A stretch of DNA of 64,000 nt from Stercorarius parasiticus. Taxonomy: Eukaryota > Chordata > Aves > Charadriiformes > Stercorariidae. Positions within the stretch are counted from its first letter, which is position 1. Every line of letters begins with the position of its first letter. Shown here piece after piece: positions 1 through 23,000 of this stretch. Under the pieces are notes generated by a model. It saw nothing but the letters and a program-made list of their open reading frames with translations, had not been told where the DNA came from and made no database searches. The position numbers and the translations under genes were made by a program. The stretch is from assembly GCA_013396915.1 (NCBI GenBank), contig VWZL01002573.1:593927-657926 (forward strand), written 5' to 3'.

Positions 1-871
1 CCAACTGAAGGGGCTCGGGCAGCTGGGAGAATCCAAGGGAATCACAGCAAAGAGACACCAACGTTTTGGAACAGTAATGACGAGTGAACCTCCACACCAC
101 GGTACTACCCCAGTTTCCCACAGTCTGAAAACCAGCATAAAGCCATCTTCCAAGAAACATCACAGCAACATTTGGGCAACTTGGTAATTTAGTGTTATGG
201 CCAGATTTTACATCTTCAAAACCTCTCGTAAACAAATGACAGAAAAGGAAATGACTTGACTGTAAGTTTAGTGATCATATTCCCCATCTTAAAAACTACA
301 TTCATTTGACAGACAAAAAGAATGAAATAAAATATTTAAAGTGAGCAATCCAAGATTTTAAAGCATATCTGTGACAGCATCAATAATCAATTTTTCGGAC
401 TCACAGATTTCTGACAGGACTATCTCTAATTGCCAAAATAATGAACATCAGGACTATAATGAACATTACCAGGACTAATATTTATACTGTCAATCCGGAA
501 ATCTGTTAACCACCTACAGTCCATAGTGTCTGGACACCTGAAAGGATACAGACATATTGCAAACCACTTTTGAAGTAAAAAAATACTGGCCACACTCCTA
601 CCTTGGTACTTCCAGCATCGCTTCCCAGCAGGACGGTTTGCTATTATACGGAGTTATCAAGGCTTAATGCTCCTCTGAGGATATTAAGAAATTTGAAGTT
701 TAAACCTAGCTGTCACACAGGTTTCTCTTACTGATTGAATTTTATCCAGTTAATATGAACATATTTAGTCAACAACTGCAACAGGATCGCTAAACAAGGG
801 GCTCATAAGCAAAATGCATAAGGGGATTTTGTTTTGGTGGGGTTTTTGTTTGTTGTCCTTTGTTTTTTTAC
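1..871 (-). other. KIF5C: KIF5C intron 13 (partial)
   Basis: Sequence on the 3' side of coding exon 13, beginning with its GT donor at 871-870. The next coding exon, which should continue the coiled-coil stalk, was not found, so it lies outside the window below position 1. A G/T-rich stretch at about 820-870 is a C/A-rich run just inside the intron on the transcript strand. Nothing else supportable is present. Confidence 0.8.
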
Positions 872-940
872 CTCCTCTTGATCCAGCATTTGTTGCTTTA
901 GTTTTTCAGCCAACTGGCTCTGCTGGTTGATTTCATCATC
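872..940 (-). CDS. KIF5C: KIF5C coding exon 13 (start of coiled-coil stalk)
   Basis: This exon is 69 nt (23 codons, phase 0 at both ends) and reads DDEINQQSQLAEKLKQQMLD followed by QEE on the minus strand. It continues the kinesin-1 heavy-chain stalk after the hinge, and its regular leucine/glutamine heptad-like pattern fits a parallel dimeric coiled coil. The acceptor is a TTGCAG ending at 941 and the donor a GTAAAA starting at 871. By anchoring to the P-loop lysine (residue 92 in KIF5C) it covers about residues 432-454. It is the last coding exon in the window. The remaining stalk and the tail that binds kinesin light chains and cargo adaptors are off the low-coordinate end. The sequence of this exon is nearly identical among KIF5 paralogues, so its assignment to KIF5C rests on the adjoining exon 12. 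Confidence 0.95.
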
Positions 941-2789
941 CTGCAATGAAATAGAGTTGGAGATTTTTAGTTTCTTTTCACAGTTCTTGTTTGGTCACTT
1001 TTATTTCCCCTTTCTAAAAAAGAAGCAAGAATAATGCCGAAGCAAACCTTGTGCAGGTTTGAGTGGTATGAGAGGAGAGAAAAATACACACACACGGAGC
1101 TACATAGTAAAAGCCATGTATACATGCAGCTGTCTCTGGTATATACCCAAGCACAGGCGTCTCTGGTGGTAAGCAAGATACTGATACAGTCAGAGTTGCA
1201 CCTTATCACTTGCAGTAGACTTTGCCAACATACGTGATGTTTTATAGATATAAAAATACATACGCACCCCTTCTCTTTCTCACTCTGTCCCTACATTTCA
1301 GCTGAAGAGAGATCATTAGAGATAATTTATTAACCAACTATAATTTACAGCTAGCTCTGAACTGCTTTAATGAAAGAGGAAGCTCAAACCACAACACAGA
1401 ACTTGGACCCTCAACTGCAGAATTTGCATTTTCCTACTCCGTCACAGCCCTTGAAGAAAATAGTGCCAGGTAATGCACAGCCAGGCATCCAATTTTACTG
1501 GCATTTCAACTTCCTTGTTAAGACAGCATCCTCATGGGTAGGAGCTGATCTTAAATACAGAAGAGAAATGATGATGGATTCCACTGTTCAAGTCCTTCCC
1601 CCAAACCGCCACAGGCGCATCAAGCACAGGACCTAACCAAGTCCATCTCTTCTTGTGATGGATATCCTTCTCTAAAGGAACCTAGAAAAAGGTTGCTTTT
1701 TACCCTATCAGAAGCAACTGATATTTTGTATTCCACTGACAAGCATGCTAATAGATTGATTTCTGATAAAAAATACAGATACCAAGTAGAATACATCGAA
1801 TCCTTTCCCAGATATAACACTGTAACAAGTTATACATGGCAACATTTTGGTTTTGTTTTGGGGATCAAATACCTTCTCATTTCCAATAGTACTGCAGTAA
1901 TGCACCAAATTATGCTTCCCATGTTTTCTAGGGTGAAACTCAATCCTGCTGCTGGTTCCCTCAAGAATAATTCAATGGGCTTTGCTACAATTGATGAGGG
2001 AAAGTGAAAGAACGACTGACTTTTATTTCTTTTTCTAATCAATACGTAAAAGCTAGAGACTGGTACCGGGACTGTATGCTCCATCACAGAAAAGCTGTAA
2101 TTTCTTAAAGACCTTAACTGTTACTTCAAATGCCATCAACACACAACAAACTTTTGCTAGAGAAACTTTAAGCTGTTCTCATCCATAACGGTCAATGGAT
2201 TTAGTACACCTTTTTTTCCCCACTACTTATCTTCACACAAGCCGAAGCTATTAACGGCAAGTGCTCAGTGAATGTATGGCTGATAGCTTTAAGTGACAAT
2301 GATGTATTTCAAGCTGTGCAAATAAATAAAGAAGCCAGGCAGCGCTCACAGCTAGAACAGCATGGACAAAGGAGCCCCAGGGGATGGTTATATATTTTCC
2401 TTAAAATTTTAATACACAATAAATATATAAAAAATATTAAGATACAGTCTCCCTCTTTTTATTTCTCCTGTGACTCCAAGATGACATTACATTTTGCTGA
2501 TGGATTTTACAAAAATCGCTGAAGAAAAGGAGTGCTGAAAAGCCTGTACTGAGCCCTTAAAATTAAAGGCAAGCTTGGCTCCGATTTCATGGAGAACACC
2601 CCCAAACTCTATCTGCAGAGGGAACAGAGGCCAAGAGCTGACAGGAAAGGACATGGTCTGGTTTTATGCAGTGACAATGTTTTGGACTTTGGGACATTTT
2701 CCAGTTCATGGTGCTCCAGAAATACAGAGCCATTTTGGCTTAGTTTTCCATTTTCACCCAGCAAATGGAGTCAACCCAAAAGTTCCCAC
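941..2789 (-). other. KIF5C: KIF5C intron 12
   Basis: AT-rich intron of about 1.85 kb with a GTGGGA donor on the exon 12 side and a TTGCAG acceptor before exon 13. The open frames in it are short, lie on both strands and have no splice context or recognisable domains. I see no RNA gene or transposable element. Confidence 0.85.
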
Positions 2790-2965
2790 CTTATCATCCA
2801 GCTGTCTGTAGAGACTGGCAATCTCCTCATCATATTTCTGCTTCTCCTCTGTCGAGATGCTGGCAACAACCGGCGTGATGTTGTCAATAATTGGGGTGTT
2901 ATCACAAGGCTCCAGGTTCTTCTGGTCCTTTGCGCTGATCTGTTCATCTTCAGGCACAGCTTCTC
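2790..2965 (-). CDS. KIF5C: KIF5C coding exon 12 (neck coil to hinge and early stalk)
   Basis: This exon is 176 nt: the last two bases of a Gly codon plus 58 codons, ending in phase 0. It opens with [11 protein letters not shown] and contains the stretch [14 protein letters not shown], which is characteristic of KIF5C and different from KIF5A and KIF5B. It ends with YRQLDDK, where the stalk coil resumes. The acceptor is CTGCAG at 2966-2971 and the donor GTGGGA from 2789. It corresponds to about residues 373-431, between the neck coiled coil and stalk coil 1. This proline- and asparagine-containing hinge gives the two heads flexibility and is needed for folding into the autoinhibited form. Relative to mammalian KIF5C recalled from memory there are a few conservative changes, such as Thr for Ala before PVV and Ser for Gly before IST. 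These fit a non-mammalian orthologue. Confidence 0.97.
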
Positions 2966-11383
<8,418 letters not shown>

Positions 11384-13007
11384 CTACCAAAGAGAGCAGG
11401 CAACAGTGAGGCTCAGCTACCAGCGAGCGCCTCTACAAATACAGCTACAATGCAGATAGTGCAACCTTTAAAGATGCTCTTGGAAGAAAAACAAAGCAAG
11501 CTTATCCTCAGCATAGAGGAGGAGAGTTTTTCTATGCACTTTTTTTGTTAGTGGAAGCTTGTAATACTTCTACCTTTCTTCCAGCGTAACAGCAAGTTGA
11601 CCCTTTGTTCAGGGAAAAGCCGTGCTCTCCTGGGGACACTTGGGGACCACTTCTAAGACCAGACTGTCCATACAGACAGGGAACACCACAGCTATATTCT
11701 TAGGGCACGCTCAGTGGCACAGCATATGCCACCAAACGAGTATCTTGGCTTTGTATTTTGCTTGCACGGACAAAGAATATCAGGACAGAAAAAGCGTGGT
11801 CTCACTCATCCTGAACACAAGGTTTACTGGTCCACAAACTGGATCCCAAGGTGGCTCAGGCAAGAAGCTTGGTGGCCTGGGACCAGCACTCCTTTAGACA
11901 GCAACATGGTTTTACAGTCTTTTCTCTCTCTTTTTTTGGGGGATGGGGTGGGTGGGGAAGGGCACAGAAAAGTAGGATAAAGCCATATATTTTTCTCTAC
12001 ATTAAAACTACAGTATCTGTACTTTCCTCTAGAAACGCCACATGACATAAAAGGAAACATAATTGCATCTTTTAAGACAATCTACCAAGAAATCCCTTAT
12101 TTCAAGTTTTCTGTACGTCCAAACAAACAAAAGTGTAGTTTTCAGAGGAGAGTAGAGCCTGATTAGGCCCTTATTTTCTAAACACCACTAAAAGTTTTTA
12201 ATTTAACAACTAGTATTATATGCAATAATAGAAATTAACATGCTTAATTACTCTGGTGAATGCCTTCTGCATTGTACCAGTGGGTTATCAACTAGTGTGT
12301 CCCAACGAGCATTCTGAAACCTTCCCAGCCTATCAAACTAAATCTTTTATTTTACTTCTCATTTTCAGAAAGAAACAGAAATCTCTGACCACAATGAGAG
12401 ACGTTGCTTCATCATGAGTAATTATTTTGACACACACAGTAGTTACCAAGGATCCAGCTTGAATGAAGAATTCCATAGCATTGCAAAATGAGTTTTATAA
12501 TCTATTTCATTTACAGTTAGACAATTTTGAACGCTCCAGAAGATGTCAGAATGAGAACTGGGAAACAATGACATTTTCCCACTGCAGAGTTGTTCTAGGC
12601 CATTACACCATTGGTAAACAGACACAAGTTCTTTTCTGGTTAGTATTTTTCTACATTGCAAGGCAGAAATAGTCACCACAATCAAGAGAGCCATTCAGGG
12701 AGCTTCAGATAGACTTCAGCTGTAAAACTGCATTACCTGCTGTTATTTCATTGATCTAATATGTGAAATAATTACAGCAAACCCAGAAATAGGCCATGTC
12801 TGAATATAAGCAAATTAAAATAGCTGTCTACTTTGACAAATTGCATTAAATTACATTACTTCCTTCAAATACCCATAACTAAATGTGACGCTATATAGAA
12901 GTACGCTGGTTCAATCCACTTCATTATAAATGAAGATATATTGCAGGTTTTGGGTTTTGTATTTCATACCAACAGTTCTCATCTGCTCCTTTACTCCATC
13001 CCACATT

Positions 13008-13023
13008 AAAAAAAAAAAAAAAA
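13008..13023. repeat. A16 homopolymer
   Basis: Sixteen consecutive A on the plus strand inside KIF5C intron 8. No CR1 or other recognisable retroposon body adjoins it, so it is simplest to read it as a mononucleotide microsatellite. Confidence 0.9.
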
Positions 13024-13045
13024 GATTGCCATACTAATGATAACC

Positions 13046-13078
13046 TAAGATAAGCTAAGCTAAGCTAACCTAGCTTAG
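13046..13078. repeat. AAGCTA tandem repeat with internal palindrome
   Basis: A short hexamer array of roughly three AAGCTA units, including the slightly different first unit, runs into an inverted partner. CTAAGCTA and TAGCTTAG form a perfect 8-bp inverted repeat separated by three bases. It sits about 80 bp inside intron 8 from the exon 8 donor. Hairpin formation is possible but weak. Confidence 0.7.
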
Positions 13079-13159
13079 TTTGCACTGACACACATTCACA
13101 TGATCAGTTTAGCGACCCCACTAGGGTTGTTCAGAAGTTTAGGAAAAAGGGAAGATTAC

Positions 13160-13284
13160 CTTCTCGCTGCCAGCCAAGTCTACCAGGTAAAGCTTTCCAC
13201 TGAGTTTCTTCTCAGTTTCCACATTCTCTTGTTTAATATTAATGAGGAAGATACTGTGGCTCCTAGAGCTGTGTTCATTCATAT
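13160..13284 (-). CDS. KIF5C: KIF5C coding exon 8 (switch I and switch II)
   Basis: This exon is 125 nt: the last two bases of an Asn codon plus 41 codons, ending in phase 0. It reads [20 protein letters not shown], then [20 protein letters not shown] and K. NEHSSRSH is switch I, whose serines and arginine coordinate Mg-ATP gamma-phosphate. DLAGSE is switch II, whose glycine and glutamate drive the gamma-phosphate sensing movement. It spans about residues 197-238, which places the switch II Gly at 235 and Glu at 237. These are the known functional positions of KIF5C, and substitutions at Glu237 are linked to human cortical malformation. [11 protein letters not shown] matches KIF5C better than KIF5B (VKQENTQTEQK). 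The acceptor is TTGCAG and the donor GTAATC. Confidence 0.98.
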
Positions 13285-15343
<2,059 letters not shown>

Positions 15344-16259
15344 CTAGAAATATGCAAGTCGAACACAGAAAAGTTTAGGAAGTGTCCTAATACTCCAAAG
15401 GCCATCAGGAAGAATATTTAGCACTAATGAACAAAATAATTAGAAGAGCCACCAGCAGCCAACATGATCATCAGTGAGGCAATGGACCAAAACGTGCCTT
15501 TGTATGACTTTCAGGAGGACTCCACGGGATAACTTGAGGGACAATTTTCTTTAACAAGATTAAAGACTCGTTCAAATCCAAACATGCAGTAGAAAAGAGT
15601 TTCTACATGTAGAACACATGGAATGATACAGCATATATTCCTGTTACTAATTTGGGTTAAATTACATATCCAAATTAGTTTTTTTCTCTCAAACTACAAG
15701 ACAAGACGCATAACTCTTATTCTCTGCCTTAATGCAATATTACTGAAGGAATTATTTTATCAATTTTTTTTGTCCTCCCCAGGATGAGAATAAACAGAAC
15801 AATATTATATGTATTTTATTAAGGCATACATATGTTCGTAAAAAGTATATTACATTTAAGTGAGGGCCCAGGATGTCATTAAAAAAAAATCCTAACCCAA
15901 CACATCTGTTGTAAAATATTGCGAGATTACAGCATCTATGCAACAAAATCTTAACAAACAATATTCTTCAAGATGTTCTCTTTCATATCTGACATGAATG
16001 AGAATATGAATACATAAAATTTAACACCATACTAACAAAATGTAAATGTTTAAAGTCAGGAAAATAAAGCAAACATGATTCAAGCCCATTAACATTTCAG
16101 GAAACTGTTTAAATCCAGGATCCAATACTACTTGAACATTCAAGCCTCCAAACGCGAGTTGAATTATTTCAGCAAGCACACTGTGATACAAATGGAAACG
16201 TGTAAATAAATGCATATGTGAGAAAGAATGAAAAACTGAGCATCAAATTTTCCTTATAC
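15344..16259 (-). other. KIF5C: KIF5C intron 6
   Basis: AT-rich intron of 916 bp with a GTATAA donor after exon 6 and a CCTAG acceptor before exon 7. Nothing else is recognisable. Confidence 0.88.
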
Positions 16260-16315
16260 CTTAACATATGGGACTCTGTTTTTATCTTCATGTACAGCGA
16301 GGTTTGTCTTTGACA
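16260..16315 (-). CDS. KIF5C: KIF5C coding exon 6 (motor domain, loop 8 region)
   Basis: This exon is 56 nt: the last two bases of a Val codon plus 18 codons, ending in phase 0. It reads SKTNLAVHEDKNRVPYVK. It belongs to the beta-5/loop 8 lobe of the kinesin motor, one of the surfaces that touches beta-tubulin, at about residues 149-167. The acceptor is TTGTAG after a T-rich tract and the donor GTATAA. The exon is too short to be seen as an open frame by length. It was found from its position and the phase constraint of its neighbours. TNLAVHEDKN fits KIF5C (Ala where KIF5A and KIF5B have Ser). Confidence 0.96.
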
Positions 16316-17234
16316 CTACAAAAAAAGATGGAGATCATTAGGAATATTCCACAGGTAATAATGTGTCAACTATAGGCATGAGAGACGAATACCGTGAATG
16401 TACTAAATTTGTAAATGAGAACTGTAGTCACTTCCCATTCCTTATGAACTGCCAGTATTTCTGCTATATAAAATTTGTTTCTTGTTCTGTCAGTCTTGTA
16501 CCTGTTTCTTTAAAGTTAACTTTAGGGCACAAAACCCTTCGTTTACTGCTTGTATTAATAAAATAAACACAGAATGAGTTGGATTTTGCCAAGGCAGCAA
16601 GAATTTCAAAATAGACAGAAGAACTCACTGGAATTCTGAAAAGCTCAAACACACGTTCCTGGTTTTGTGTTACCATTAGCATACATTTCTCTGCCTCCAC
16701 ACTGATTCAACACACACAATTCACACTTTCATTAACATACAGCACGCATATACAGACACAAACTGTAAAAGAGATACATCACTCCAAACAAACTCTACCT
16801 AACAGAAGCAAAGTGAGGAATAAGTTGAACCGAATGTATTCTAAATTTAACAAAATTTAACAAGCTGTTGCTTGTCCTCACTGTCCCTTGCCAGCGCTTT
16901 CGTAGACCCACAAACAGAATACTATACAAATTTTTTAATTACAGGTTTTTTCTTTTAAGAATATACATTGCCAATGAGGCTCAGACCTGCCTTGAAGTCT
17001 GTAAAATTCTCTGTACTCATTGATTTGTAATAAATCTATGTAGCACTGCAGAGGTAGGTACGCGAGAGTCAGAGATCAGATGACTTAAACTGCAAAATTC
17101 TCTTTCACAAACCCAGTCACACAGCTTACATTTAAATCACTCTCAAAGAAAGTAACTGTCTCCCCTTAAGCGTTGATTCAAAGCACTATACCCAGCCAAA
17201 AAATACTTAGTCCCCTAAGAAATGCAGAACTTAC
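16316..17234 (-). other. KIF5C: KIF5C intron 5
   Basis: Intron of 919 bp with a GTAAGT donor after exon 5 and a TTGTAG acceptor before exon 6. AT-rich with no other recognisable feature. Confidence 0.88.
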
Positions 17235-17283
17235 CATCGAGTAGGTCCCTTATTTTGTCCAAATATATCTCAAAGTAGGAAAC
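17235..17283 (-). CDS. KIF5C: KIF5C coding exon 5 (motor domain, beta-4/loop 8)
   Basis: This is the smallest coding exon here, at 49 nt: 16 codons plus the first base of a Val codon. It reads VSYFEIYLDKIRDLLD. FEIYLDKIRDLL is a kinesin-1 motor signature in which the strand is followed by loop 8 near the microtubule interface, at about residues 133-148. The acceptor is AATTAG and the donor GTAAGT. The phase-1 end pairs exactly with the TG that begins exon 6. It is too short to appear as a standalone open frame but is unambiguous from its sequence. Confidence 0.96.
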
Positions 17284-19900
17284 CTAATTAAGTAATCATA
17301 AACATTACAGATTTAAACTTTGGCACTTTAAAAATCTCAGTACCTATATTTCTGTATTTGTCAAAATAAAAAGCACGAAATTAAAAATAAACCCCACCTC
17401 CTACATAGTTTGAATTACATCTTTCATGTGAACATACTTGTATTTTGAATGATTTACAAGTCATTGATCTTTCTCCATTTATCAGTGATTCATCAGGAAA
17501 GTATACAAAAAAACTTCACACACACCTTTTTCTTTTTTTACATAGGCAAAATTGACAAAAATATTGAACAGAATCAAATCAATTAAGCTACTATCATATT
17601 AGTACAGCTGCATCACGAGAAGGGTCAAGTTTGACAGCTGTAAGAGATATATTGATATTCACAGCACAAAAGCAGACGGCACCTTCAGTGGTTTGACACA
17701 CAACTTACATAATATAAGCAATGTATGTTATATCAAACTTTTAAATGAAGCATATGTAAAAGTTCTGTCTTGAATCAAGTCCCAAAGAAGAAATTGAAAA
17801 TGAGCTGTTCTGTAACAGAGAGACAACTGTCAAAAAAAAAAAAAAAAAACCAAAAAAACCCCCCCAAACAATCAAGGAGAGGGAGAATGAATGACTGACT
17901 CTTATTAAAAGGGTATTCAACTCACAGAAGCAAACAGAAATGTGTTAGGGGCATGGTGCTTGACTGTACCCCAAATAAGCTTTATCCAGGGATTACTTAG
18001 CTAGAATATTAGATGGCTAAATGCTAGGTATCAGTAAACTCCAGCTATTTAGTAAAGTATCATGTTGTCTCATGTGAAAAATAAATTATGTCTAGTTCTT
18101 TGATCTTCCTATGTGACAAGAGATATATTTCGCTTTTGTGCATTTACTTCACCCACGTCCCATTTAAATCCATCCTCTGGACCAGCTCATTTCAACAGTC
18201 CGGTTCACCCAGCCTTAACTCACGTGCTTTATATTATCCTATTAACACACTGCTGAGGACCAACAGACACAGGAGGTACCCAGTTTCCCTCCCTATTCTA
18301 AGTGGGTCTCAATTAAAGAGGGAGAGAAAAAAAATTATATTAATTTTCAATGTTGGCTCAGTTATTAAGAGTCTGACAGTTTGGTTAAATTCTTGCTCCC
18401 AATGACAGAACATGCATTTCTCTCACTGACAGCTCCTTGTATAATCACTCACTCATTCATAGCTATTTAGGCAGCTTTTCTGTTAAGATATTCATAGACG
18501 TCAACTATGATAGGAAACCACTGAAACAATTCAGCGCTGGCAGAACATGTTTTATAAAGTGATAATCTTCTGCCAGGACAGGAATTTACTACGTCTTGTA
18601 CAAGGGGGTCCCCATCTGTGCTATCAAAGTGTATCCGAGTGCTATCAGTAGAACAGCAATAGCCACAGGACAGTTTTACAGATGATGAAAAGAAATCAGT
18701 GTTGCTCCTACGGAAGCCATTTCTAGGAAAATTCTGAGGCATCTCTTCTTAAGGAGCTCGATATTTTACACTCTAGGGTCTATTAAAATATTTAGATGGT
18801 TTATTTGTACTTCGTAAGGCTGGTTCTTCTGTCTGTACTTCATGAGCACCCCCATGAACGGGCACTGATATATATATACACACACGCACATACACCCCCA
18901 GAAATGCTTCAAGGGCTTTAATGCAAGCAGCACTAAAAGGCCACTCATCTCTAAGTTTTAGTCCCAAGAGGGACAGAGGAGGAGAGCTCCATTCTCAGAA
19001 AGCATCACCTGGTCACCGTAGGAGAAGGGACAGTGTTTTCACACTCTACCTGCGCTCAGGTACTTAACTTTACTGACGCCATCCAGGTATATTTTGTGTT
19101 TTGGGGGAAGGATGGTACAGAGGAGTACTTATTTTTCCTGCAACCCACTGGGTAATTTTACTGATGTCTGCTCAGAAGGAAGCTGTATCCTGACCCCAAC
19201 TCTGCCAGATGGACCAATGCCCCCCATGGCTGAGAGCTTCCCAGGAGACTGGATGAACAGTAGGAATTAAAGGTCACTCAAAAAATTTGAGCAATCATAT
19301 GGTTGGGATCGAGGTAGTGACACGGAAAAACATAGTAGCTGTTCAAATCAAGACTTAGACCACCATTCTTAAGGAACCCATACATAAACTTTTGAGCTAA
19401 AAATTACTTCTAAGCATCCTTCCATAAATTGCCCGAAGCCATCTTTCCTGTATTTCAAACCCACATATTATGGAGGACTGTGTGTATCCTTGAGATAGGA
19501 ACAATGTGTCAGTATTCTCACAAATGTCATGCAAATCAATGGTATTTATGGTCACAACTAGTGGGGCTGAGGTACAGTGTTTACAGAAGCTGCAGTGAAA
19601 TAAGCGTGTTATTTCTTACCAAGTTGGTTAGCCTGCCAACTGCGGTGAGAGACAAGGCAATCAAAGGACTAGCAAACCCGAGCTGAAAACACACTCCAAA
19701 AAAATTTCTATCAAAGCGTATTAACTGTATGGGATTATTTCTAGTAAATGTCCTCGGTAAAATAACGGGGGTTTGTTTTGAGTTAAAAAGGGAGAATGGA
19801 AAACTTCTGCAGCACAATGTTATAGCGTGAATGCAGATTTCCCATCCAGCTCGACTTCCTTCCATCTGACCCATTACATAATGCGTCATTCTGCATTTAC
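17284..19900 (-). other. KIF5C: KIF5C intron 4
   Basis: Intron of about 2.6 kb with a GTAAAT donor after exon 4 and an AATTAG acceptor before exon 5. It contains an A18 run at 17832-17849 followed by A7 and C7 runs (to 17865) and a short TA/CA microsatellite at about 18869-18893. No gene or transposon is recognised. Confidence 0.86.
17832..17865. repeat. A18 / A7 / C7 low-complexity tract
   Basis: Eighteen A, two C, seven A and then seven C in a row on the plus strand, in KIF5C intron 4. The A-to-C transition is unusual for a simple poly-A tract, but no retroposon body is evident beside it. Confidence 0.88.
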
Positions 19901-20005
19901 CTTTATATGAAACTCCAGGTTTTCATCCATGGAATAGATGTGATCAAAGATGTCATGTGCAATTCTTGGAATGATTCCCATGAGCTGAGGGTCGTGCAGC
20001 TTCCC
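19901..20005 (-). CDS. KIF5C: KIF5C coding exon 4 (motor domain, alpha-2)
   Basis: This exon is 105 nt (35 codons, phase 0 to phase 0). It reads [20 protein letters not shown] followed by [15 protein letters not shown]. It follows the P-loop exon directly: HTME of exon 3 continues into GKLHDPQ, and GIIPRI begins helix alpha-2. Residues are about 98-132. The acceptor is CTGCAG and the donor [16 protein letters not shown] matches KIF5C and differs from KIF5B (VQDIFNYIYS) and KIF5A (ARDIFNHIYS). Confidence 0.97.
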
Positions 20006-23000
20006 CTGCAGACACAAAACCAAACCATAACTCGGAAAGCCTTGCTCAGGCACACGAGAAAAGCCTTGTGCAAACACACCTTCCTCCAGTGGAGCCCTAT
20101 GAACGCGTCTGCTGCTTTGGGGAGGATTTGCTTGATATAAGGTGCACCAAAAAGGTGGCAGAACGACTCAACGTGTTAGCACTCTTCACCCGACAGAGCA
20201 CCTATTTGTTTTGTCAGCTCCTGCCATTTGCCAAGCGTGCTGTCCTGCTGCTATCTACACTGTCGCTCTCCGATTGAAGATAGAGGAATAAACATAAACA
20301 AACTTACAAATTACAGCCCAGTTCTCCCAGTTAAATCAGATATTTGGAAACATGTCACAAACCAGAAGTATTAAAGCATTTTGTTTCTCTTTGACCACCA
20401 TGCTAGAAAGCTAAAGGGAAATCTGGGTTGTGGGGATTTGGGGATTAGAGTAATATATTCTGATTTGAGCTTGCTGGGCCTGTTGCCAGAGAACTGTGCC
20501 TTACAAACACTACTGTTCTCCATGTTAATATGCACAACTACCTTCCTCTATTCTTTCAAGAACTGAATATTAAATAAAAACAACAATTTCCCTGCCTGCA
20601 TGGCTCCTTTTAGTTGTATTACTCTTTTTGAAACAGGCAGACACATACAGGAAAGCTAACACTTGAAAACTGAATAGAAATATTAACTCGAAATAAAAAC
20701 CTTTTCTGACTACAGCACACACTGTATTGTTATTTCCAAATGTTTTATCAAACTGCTTAAACATGCAATAACAAGTCAATAGTTGGAAGACTCCATCAGA
20801 ACACAGAGTCTAGAAACTCTAATATACCTTTTGAATATATCTTTGTCCAAATAATACTGCCCATATCAGCACAACAAAGCATCTCACTCCAAAGAGTGGT
20901 AGAGAATTTTTTTTTTTTTTTTAAATATAGTGGGTAGCCATACAATTCCAAATCATGGGAATTCAGATTTGATCTGTGTCCTGGTTTGAGATGGAACAGA
21001 AAAAAAAAACAATTTTCCTTTTCAGTAATTTTACTTTTCAGTCAAGTCTGTTCTAAGTGACTGCACTCTCTGAAATTAACGGCATGTTTTTCAGACAGTT
21101 ACTGCTTCTAGCAGAGGTAAGGCCTGACGTTTACAGCGAATACCAAGGAACAGTATGCAGAGAGGCTCTTGCCTACACTTATTGCTATAACAACCAAGGG
21201 CAGTTCACTTTTATTTGCCACGTTGGAGGGTCGGAAGTGGAAGAACGTAGAGGGGTCACACCTGCGCGGAGGAGCAGACAGGGCAGGTGACCCAAAACTG
21301 ACCAACAGGGTATTGCATCCCATCAGCATCATGCTCGGTATAAAGCTGAGGAGTCAAAGGGGTCAGCCCTCTCTTCTTCAATGGCCGGCATCTGAGGAAG
21401 ACTCTGTTCTTCTTGTTTTAAGTCGCCAGCACAGCACTTAGCTCCATCACACAGCGCTGTTACTGAGCAGAGACTGCAATACAATTTTCCCACTCTCCGT
21501 CCCTTCCTCCTGAAGAAGTCCTTGAAAAGCTCACTGAAACCAGCGGACTACCCTGTATTACTGCACAGAGAGTTTTCCCAAAGAGGGGAAAGGAGTTTTC
21601 CTAGAGTAAACAGAGATTTGCAGGTATTTCGTCAGCAGACATTAATGCAACCAAGGGTATGTCTAAGCTATATAGCACTGCAGGATGCGTGATTCCTAAG
21701 GCAGCAGAGGCAAAAGCAGCTACAGCAGAAATGCTAGAGCTATGCACTAGGATCACTGCACTAGGTAAACCTTTCCTCTAATAATCGCTTGGGCTCTGGA
21801 TAAGTGACAACTTATAAAAGTATTTAATTAAACATTCTAGCCTCAACAAGCCCTCTAATAATTATGTTTTCCTTTACATAGCTTTCTCTAGCTCAGAAGA
21901 GAAAGCAATCTGTAAAACATGATTAAGTGTGCATGTAACTCAACCACTGTATCTACAACTTCTTGGGCTTGGGTTTGCTATTTAAGTCAGTAGAAACTTC
22001 AGTGAAGCAAGATCCCATTCAACACTTTGCAAAGAAAGAGTCAAGAGCTTTAAAACACTGTAACACCAGCACTCTGTGATGTATTGATAAAAAATATATC
22101 ATTTTTACTTTATTATCCATGGATTTTTATTAAAAAAAGAGATGCTTGAAGCAGGTCCCACTCTAATTTATGGAGACCACAAACTGGAAGGGAAGACAAA
22201 GGTAAAGGCAGGCTATTCACTGGAAAGCTGAAACAAAATATATTTAAAAGAAAAAAAAACACTTTCATGGATTTAGCTGTAACCTCAGAGTTTGGAGAAA
22301 CGTGCTGCTGCTGCTATGCTGACATGGCAGTTAGTGAACTCCCCCAAAGCACCAGGACAGAGAGTTTTCTGCTCATTAAAGCCTCTCATTTTAATAAGAA
22401 CATTAATTTCCACATTTAAACATAGCAGGTAGGCAGTAGTTAGTGAAGTGTAACATTTGAGGCAGTGCTGTTTTATTTCAGGATGTTGACATAATAACTA
22501 CAACCTATAGGGACTCGGTATTGAAAGGTGTACTATAAGGTCAAAGCTGAGCAATTCAATCTTATGGGCAGAAATATGTAATTTTTAAGACAGTTTTGGT
22601 TATATCCTGCTATACAGGTTGGCAAATGTTTTATCTACCACAGAAGAAAGACCTATGTATGTCAGAAAACCTATCCTGGCTATATTATACTACCGTGTCC
22701 TGTTTAAGCTTACCACTGACACTATGAAGCATTTCACAGAAAATCCTCCGTAACAGCTTTACCAAGGGGATTTACTATTTCTTCAACTACAGACTATTTT
22801 TTTCTTCCACAACATACTTTAGCAACTTTACAAGAGGATATTCAGTTAAAAGGGGGATTAAAACTGAATATAGACCTGATTCCACTTTAAAATGACAGCT
22901 TTTTTTTATTAAATAAGTAAAACAGCCATTTTTCTACAGTCATTTTCTTTATCGCAGCTTGTAATTCTGAATATAAATTGGCTTTAAGAGATCTTTCCCC

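Larger units (their letters stand above)
11384..13159 (-). other. KIF5C: KIF5C intron 8
   Basis: Intron of about 1.8 kb with a GTAATC donor after exon 8 and a GGTAG acceptor before exon 9. It contains an A16 run at 13008-13023 and a small AAGCTA tandem/palindrome at about 13046-13078. I see no transposon or RNA gene. Confidence 0.87.
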